Made by a program: the position numbers and the translations under genes. The notes beneath the pieces were generated by a model. The model did no database searches, was not told where the DNA came from, and worked only from the letters and a program-made list of their open reading frames with translations. DNA of 10,147 nucleotides, taken from assembly GCA_041689775.1 (NCBI GenBank), contig JBDNFP010000356.1:1-10147 (forward strand). Reading direction: 5' to 3'. The stretch comes from JBDNFP01 sp041689775. GTDB lineage: Bacteria > Bacteroidota > Bacteroidia > Cytophagales > Spirosomataceae. Each line of letters starts with the position of its first letter. Position 1 is the stretch's first letter. Of the stretch, positions 7,285 to 10,147 are shown piece by piece.

Positions 7285-8532
7285 TCAGCTATTGAACTTT
7301 AATAACCCGATGAATACCGGCCATATGTAGTGCGTAAGGTAGGGTACAGAGCCGAAAACAGCAGATCGTAAAAAGTTATTCTTCGGAACGTAGTACTTTC
7401 TACGTTCTCTGGCCATAATTCTGACTCCGATGAAGAGGGCAGAAAAAGCGGATACGATACTTCGGGTCATGTCGTACACCAGAAAGGAAATGCCGATTGA
7501 TACGGCCAATGCTACCAGATACACAGAGAAAGCGGTTCTTTCGCGATATAACCAAAGCGTGACTAATCCACCAAGGATATAGAGCCAGTAGGCTTCAAAA
7601 CTGGAAACTGTCACGAACGGTATCAGTTCAATGAGTCGCTCTTTGATTAGTACGTATTTGGATTCTGTACTAATCTGTGAAAGGGAAGTAGAGGCAGGAA
7701 GATAGTAGTAGGAAGCCAGCAGCCACCTTACTAACAAGGTACTCACTACCGCCAAAATAGTAGCCCATTGTTGGGCTGAGGGAATGAGAAACGGCTTTCA
7801 AAAAAAGGATTCGCTCGATGTATTGCTATTTTGTAATCCCCACCATACGTCCACCAAGGCAGAGGCCACAATGGTTCGCTCGTCGGTCTAATGGGCCAAT
7901 ACCGGCCACAAAAATAGGAGCGAAGGTTATTTACTACTAATCTCAAGCAGGAGGAAAAGCAACGCAAAGGCGTCGAAATAGGCGTAAGTATACAAAAAAA
8001 CACTTTGCCTAAAAAAGTAAAGCATATCCCGAGGAGTAGCCAACAGAGTGCAATGGCGTCCCGGCAGTAAAGCTTCAAGAGCATGTAGGAAAAGTAGAAA
8101 AACAAGAGCCCGGCCAAGTATTCAGGGCTGATAAGAAATACCATGAGCCCTTGGAGCGAGCAGCCCCAGCCTAGCTTACCCAAATAGGGAGGGAGTAGCC
8201 GGTAGGTCATTTTTGAGATATGATGGTAGGGTTCCTGGTCGGAGAAAATAGTGAGGGGGGATACGATTTGTTTCTCTAAAAACTGCCAGGTAACAGACTC
8301 CGCTACTTTCTCGTAGCCTACCAGAACTCTGAGGAGGGCTTCCCTACCCGTCAAGAATACGATTACGGCGCACAGCCGAGCTAGCCGGAGCGGGAAATTG
8401 GATAGACAGGGAGTCGTAAAGTTGGTAAGTCGGACTTCGAGTCGCTCAAAAAAGGAAGATTTATCTTTATTTTTTGTTTTGTCTTTGGAAAAGGTGGTGG
8501 GTAGTTTTGGGGCGAACCTCCTGTTAGGATCA
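7285..8532 (-). pseudogene. Decayed tandem copy of the neighbouring polytopic membrane protein gene
   Basis: It aligns along its length with the intact 397-residue protein encoded just upstream. Examples are GYEKVAESVTWQFLEKQI vs GFEKLSENTTWQFLQKQI, GICFTFLGKVFF vs SICFTFLGKLFF, TDERTIVASALV vs TDERAIIASGLV, and IELIPFVTVSSFEAYW vs IELIPIVTFSTFEGWW. One frameshift lies near a 7-A run at 7994-8000. After it the frame carries TAA (7927-7929), TAG (7888-7890, where the paralogue has Trp) and TGA (7798-7800), and it ends at 7285-7287. Homology at the 5' end starts near 8450, but no ATG, GTG or TTG exists in that frame between there and the previous gene's stop, although AGGAGG (complement of 8517-8522) is present. 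Both ends of the reading frame are therefore damaged. Two long open fragments remain (8354-7746 and 7755-7285) and could be mistaken for genes. Confidence 0.88.
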
Positions 8533-9723
8533 AAGCCCGTAGATAAGAGAATACTTCAAAATACGGATAAAAAAGGGCCACACGTAGTGGTCAAGATAGT
8601 ACGTTGGATAGAATATATTGAATACCAGTACTACCGTAAGAAGCCGCTTCAGTTGTGCTTCTGGCAGGATTGACCATAACCATCGAAACCCAATAAGTAC
8701 GGCAGGAAAAGCATAAACCATACTTCGGGTAATGTCATCTACCATGTAGGATACCAGTAAAGAGCTAGTAAAACAGAGAACGTAAAAGACAAAGACTCCC
8801 TTACCAACCAGACGATTTATCGCTAAGGTGGAAAGAATCAGAACAAGCCACCACCCTTCGAAGGTAGAAAATGTCACGATAGGGATAAGTTCTATGGTGC
8901 GGTGGTCGATCAATACCACTTTCATTTCTGCAATAGCCTGGGGCAGCGTGACCGTAGGAGGCATGGAATAGAGTTGGGCGAGCAGAAACCTGACCGTAAA
9001 ATGGAAGATAATAGTGACGAGGATTACGGACTGGTACTTGTTGAATCGCAGTAGGTCCTTAACGGAGATCGGGTTGCCAGAAGAAGGGATGTTGACCAGA
9101 CCGTGCCATAGAAATACCAACCCTGAGGCAATAATGGCTCTTTCATCGGTCCAGAATGACATGCATAGTGCTAGAAAAAGAACACTGGTTTTTCGGGTTG
9201 ACATAGCCAGTAGTAGTCCCAGCAGGGCAAACCCATCGGTTGCATCCCAAAAAAAGAGCTTTCCCAAAAAAGTAAAACAGATACTCAGCGTGAGCAGAAA
9301 CGACAGCGATGGGTTAGAGATCCTACTTACCAGCTTACTGAAAAAATAGAAGAACAAGAACCCGGCGAGGTACTCCATCAATACCATGAAATACATAATC
9401 CCTTTCAACGAGCAATCAATGCAGAACTTGCCGAGCAGAGGGGGAAACAGCCGATGGACCATCTTGGAGGTATGGTGAAAAAGCTCCCTGCTAGAGCGTG
9501 CCGTTAGGGGTGATTCAATTTGCTTTTGTAGAAATTGCCAGGTTGTATTTTCAGATAGTTTTTCAAAACCAACCATCACACTTACTAGGACATCACCTCC
9601 GGTAATAAATACTAGGAAGGAGCAGAGTAGTGCCAGACGTAATGAAAAGTAGGGGCGCACCGTGAAGGTTTCCGTTTGGCGCTGGATCTTTGCTTCTACT
9701 TCTTGGAGTAAGGTATTAAGCAT
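8530..9723 (-). CDS. Polytopic membrane protein of the glycan cluster, function unknown
   Basis: A 397-residue integral membrane protein whose family I cannot name. A cytosolic N-terminus (1-26, charged) is followed by about nine or ten hydrophobic segments. The first outer loop (about 42-105) contains FEKLSENTTWQF, the pair HHTSK and RLFPPLLGK. FFWDATDGFALLGLLLA (157-173) and FWTDERAIIASGLVFLW (190-206) carry conserved-looking acidic residues within or next to the membrane. MVDDITRSMVYAFPAVLIGF lies at 327-346. The decayed paralogue downstream keeps TDER, ITRS/MTRS and IELIP, which marks them as constrained. A GT-C-like or polysaccharide-assembly role is plausible from topology and neighbours but is inference only. 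The ATG at 9723 is supported by N-terminal homology with the paralogue. The gene begins only 36 bp from the stop of the adjacent transposase, so its native promoter may have been displaced. Confidence 0.78.
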   Translation of the reverse strand: MLNTLLQEVEAKIQRQTETFTVRPYFSLRLALLCSFLVFITGGDVLVSVMVGFEKLSENTTWQFLQKQIESPLTARSSRELFHHTSKMVHRLFPPLLGKFCIDCSLKGIMYFMVLMEYLAGFLFFYFFSKLVSRISNPSLSFLLTLSICFTFLGKLFFWDATDGFALLGLLLAMSTRKTSVLFLALCMSFWTDERAIIASGLVFLWHGLVNIPSSGNPISVKDLLRFNKYQSVILVTIIFHFTVRFLLAQLYSMPPTVTLPQAIAEMKVVLIDHRTIELIPIVTFSTFEGWWLVLILSTLAINRLVGKGVFVFYVLCFTSSLLVSYMVDDITRSMVYAFPAVLIGFRWLWSILPEAQLKRLLTVVLVFNIFYPTYYLDHYVWPFFIRILKYSLIYGL

Positions 9724-9743
9724 TGTCGTTGGACTTAGAGTTT

Positions 9744-10147
9744 TGTAGGAAATAGGACATCAAGTTTCGTATGTTCGTTCATTGACATTCACGGTTAAAT
9801 TCATCAGCCTGTCTGTGGCGAGATGATCGGCTGGTATGGCCCTGACCAAATCTTGTCCGTCGAAGACCCGCCAAGCGATTTGGCCCACATCCCGATTGAT
9901 GTGCACCCACTTGCCCCTGTGGCGCTGGCCGACACTGAATCGTTGGCCGAACAGGACGATCTGGCCGACTTTTGAGACCAGCCGCACGTAGACCTTCCTG
10001 GCCAGAAAACCGTAGACCCGAGTCGGCTCGAAGTCCTGCGGCCGCCAGGGTCTGCGGCTGGTCTCCAGTTGGGGGAAACTCTCCAGGCGCGTGAGGTAGC
10101 CCATCCGGCTGACGCCCAGCCAGGCCCGCTGCACCAGGGCTTCCTGG
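9744..10147 (-). mobile_element. Insertion sequence, one end only; boundary approximate
   Basis: The transposase fragment and its GC-rich DNA mark an insertion sequence entering from the right. Its outer end must lie between the transposase stop (9760) and the ATG at 9723. TGTAGGAAATAGGACA at 9744-9759 starts with TGT as many IS ends do, but the partner end is outside the window. The exact edge is a guess. Confidence 0.5.
9760..10147 (-). CDS. Transposase C-terminal part (Mu/IntA-type beta-barrel end), cut by window edge
   Basis: The frame is open from the right edge to TGA at 9760-9762. The GTG at 10134 is internal, since upstream codons (QEALV) continue the frame. The visible sequence has a proline/arginine-rich linker, then a small beta-rich domain: VYVRLVSKVGQIVLFGQRFS, VGQRHRGKWVHINRDVGQ, and WRVFDGQDLVRAIPADHL. 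This pattern of basic strand, GQ-x-F-S-VG, HRGK and W-x-x-F is typical of the region after the catalytic core in DDE transposases with a Mu-like C-terminal domain. The catalytic residues lie outside the window, and I cannot assign an IS family. The segment is visibly GC-rich: 40 of 60 bases at 10021-10080 are G/C, versus 27 of 60 at 9661-9720. This fits recent arrival. Confidence 0.75.
   Translation of the reverse strand, partial: QEALVQRAWLGVSRMGYLTRLESFPQLETSRRPWRPQDFEPTRVYGFLARKVYVRLVSKVGQIVLFGQRFSVGQRHRGKWVHINRDVGQIAWRVFDGQDLVRAIPADHLATDRLMNLTVNVNERTYET

Noticed and set aside
8381..8581. A 66-residue minus-strand open frame bridging the two paralogues
   Set aside because: It overlaps the end of the intact gene in another frame, and the paralogue homology from about 8450 lies in a different frame.

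Overview
The window reads as a chromosomal accessory region of a member of the Bacteroidota, probably order Cytophagales. This is inferred from three things: the basic, repeat-rich N-terminal extension on an RsuA/RluB-type pseudouridine synthase, the near absence of Shine-Dalgarno sequences before clear starts, and moderate GC content. I cannot name a species.

Layout. Positions 1-1122 (+) hold the 3' part of a pseudouridine synthase gene whose start lies off the left edge, followed by a strong intrinsic terminator. Positions 1180 to about 1905 (-) hold the wreck of a TerC-family membrane protein gene, split by at least three frameshifts and several stops. About 1906-2589 has no convincing gene. 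It contains two copies of a short element, 344 bp apart, each ending in a + strand terminator hairpin. The two stems differ by one compensatory base-pair swap and two GC/GU exchanges, which suggests a small-RNA or 3'-end module. The rest, about 2590-9723 (-), is a polysaccharide gene cluster read right to left: a polytopic membrane protein, a decayed tandem copy of it, a 756-residue fusion of a membrane (GT-C-like) half with a GT-B glycosyltransferase half, a GT4 glycosyltransferase, and a Wzy/O-antigen-ligase-like protein. At the right edge (9760-10147, -) lies the C-terminal end of a GC-rich transposase.

How the genes fit together. The last three cluster genes are packed with a 3-nt gap and a 4-nt GTGA overlap, so they are probably co-transcribed. 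Two cytosolic GT-B domains, one or two membrane glycosyltransferase-like proteins and a polymerase/ligase-like protein would build and polymerise or transfer a surface glycan. The duplicated and decaying membrane gene, the flanking IS and the dead terC gene suggest a locus in flux next to a conserved housekeeping gene.

Most interesting items: the paired hairpin element with covariation, the GT-C/GT-B fusion, the tandem duplicate with one dead copy, and the disrupted terC.
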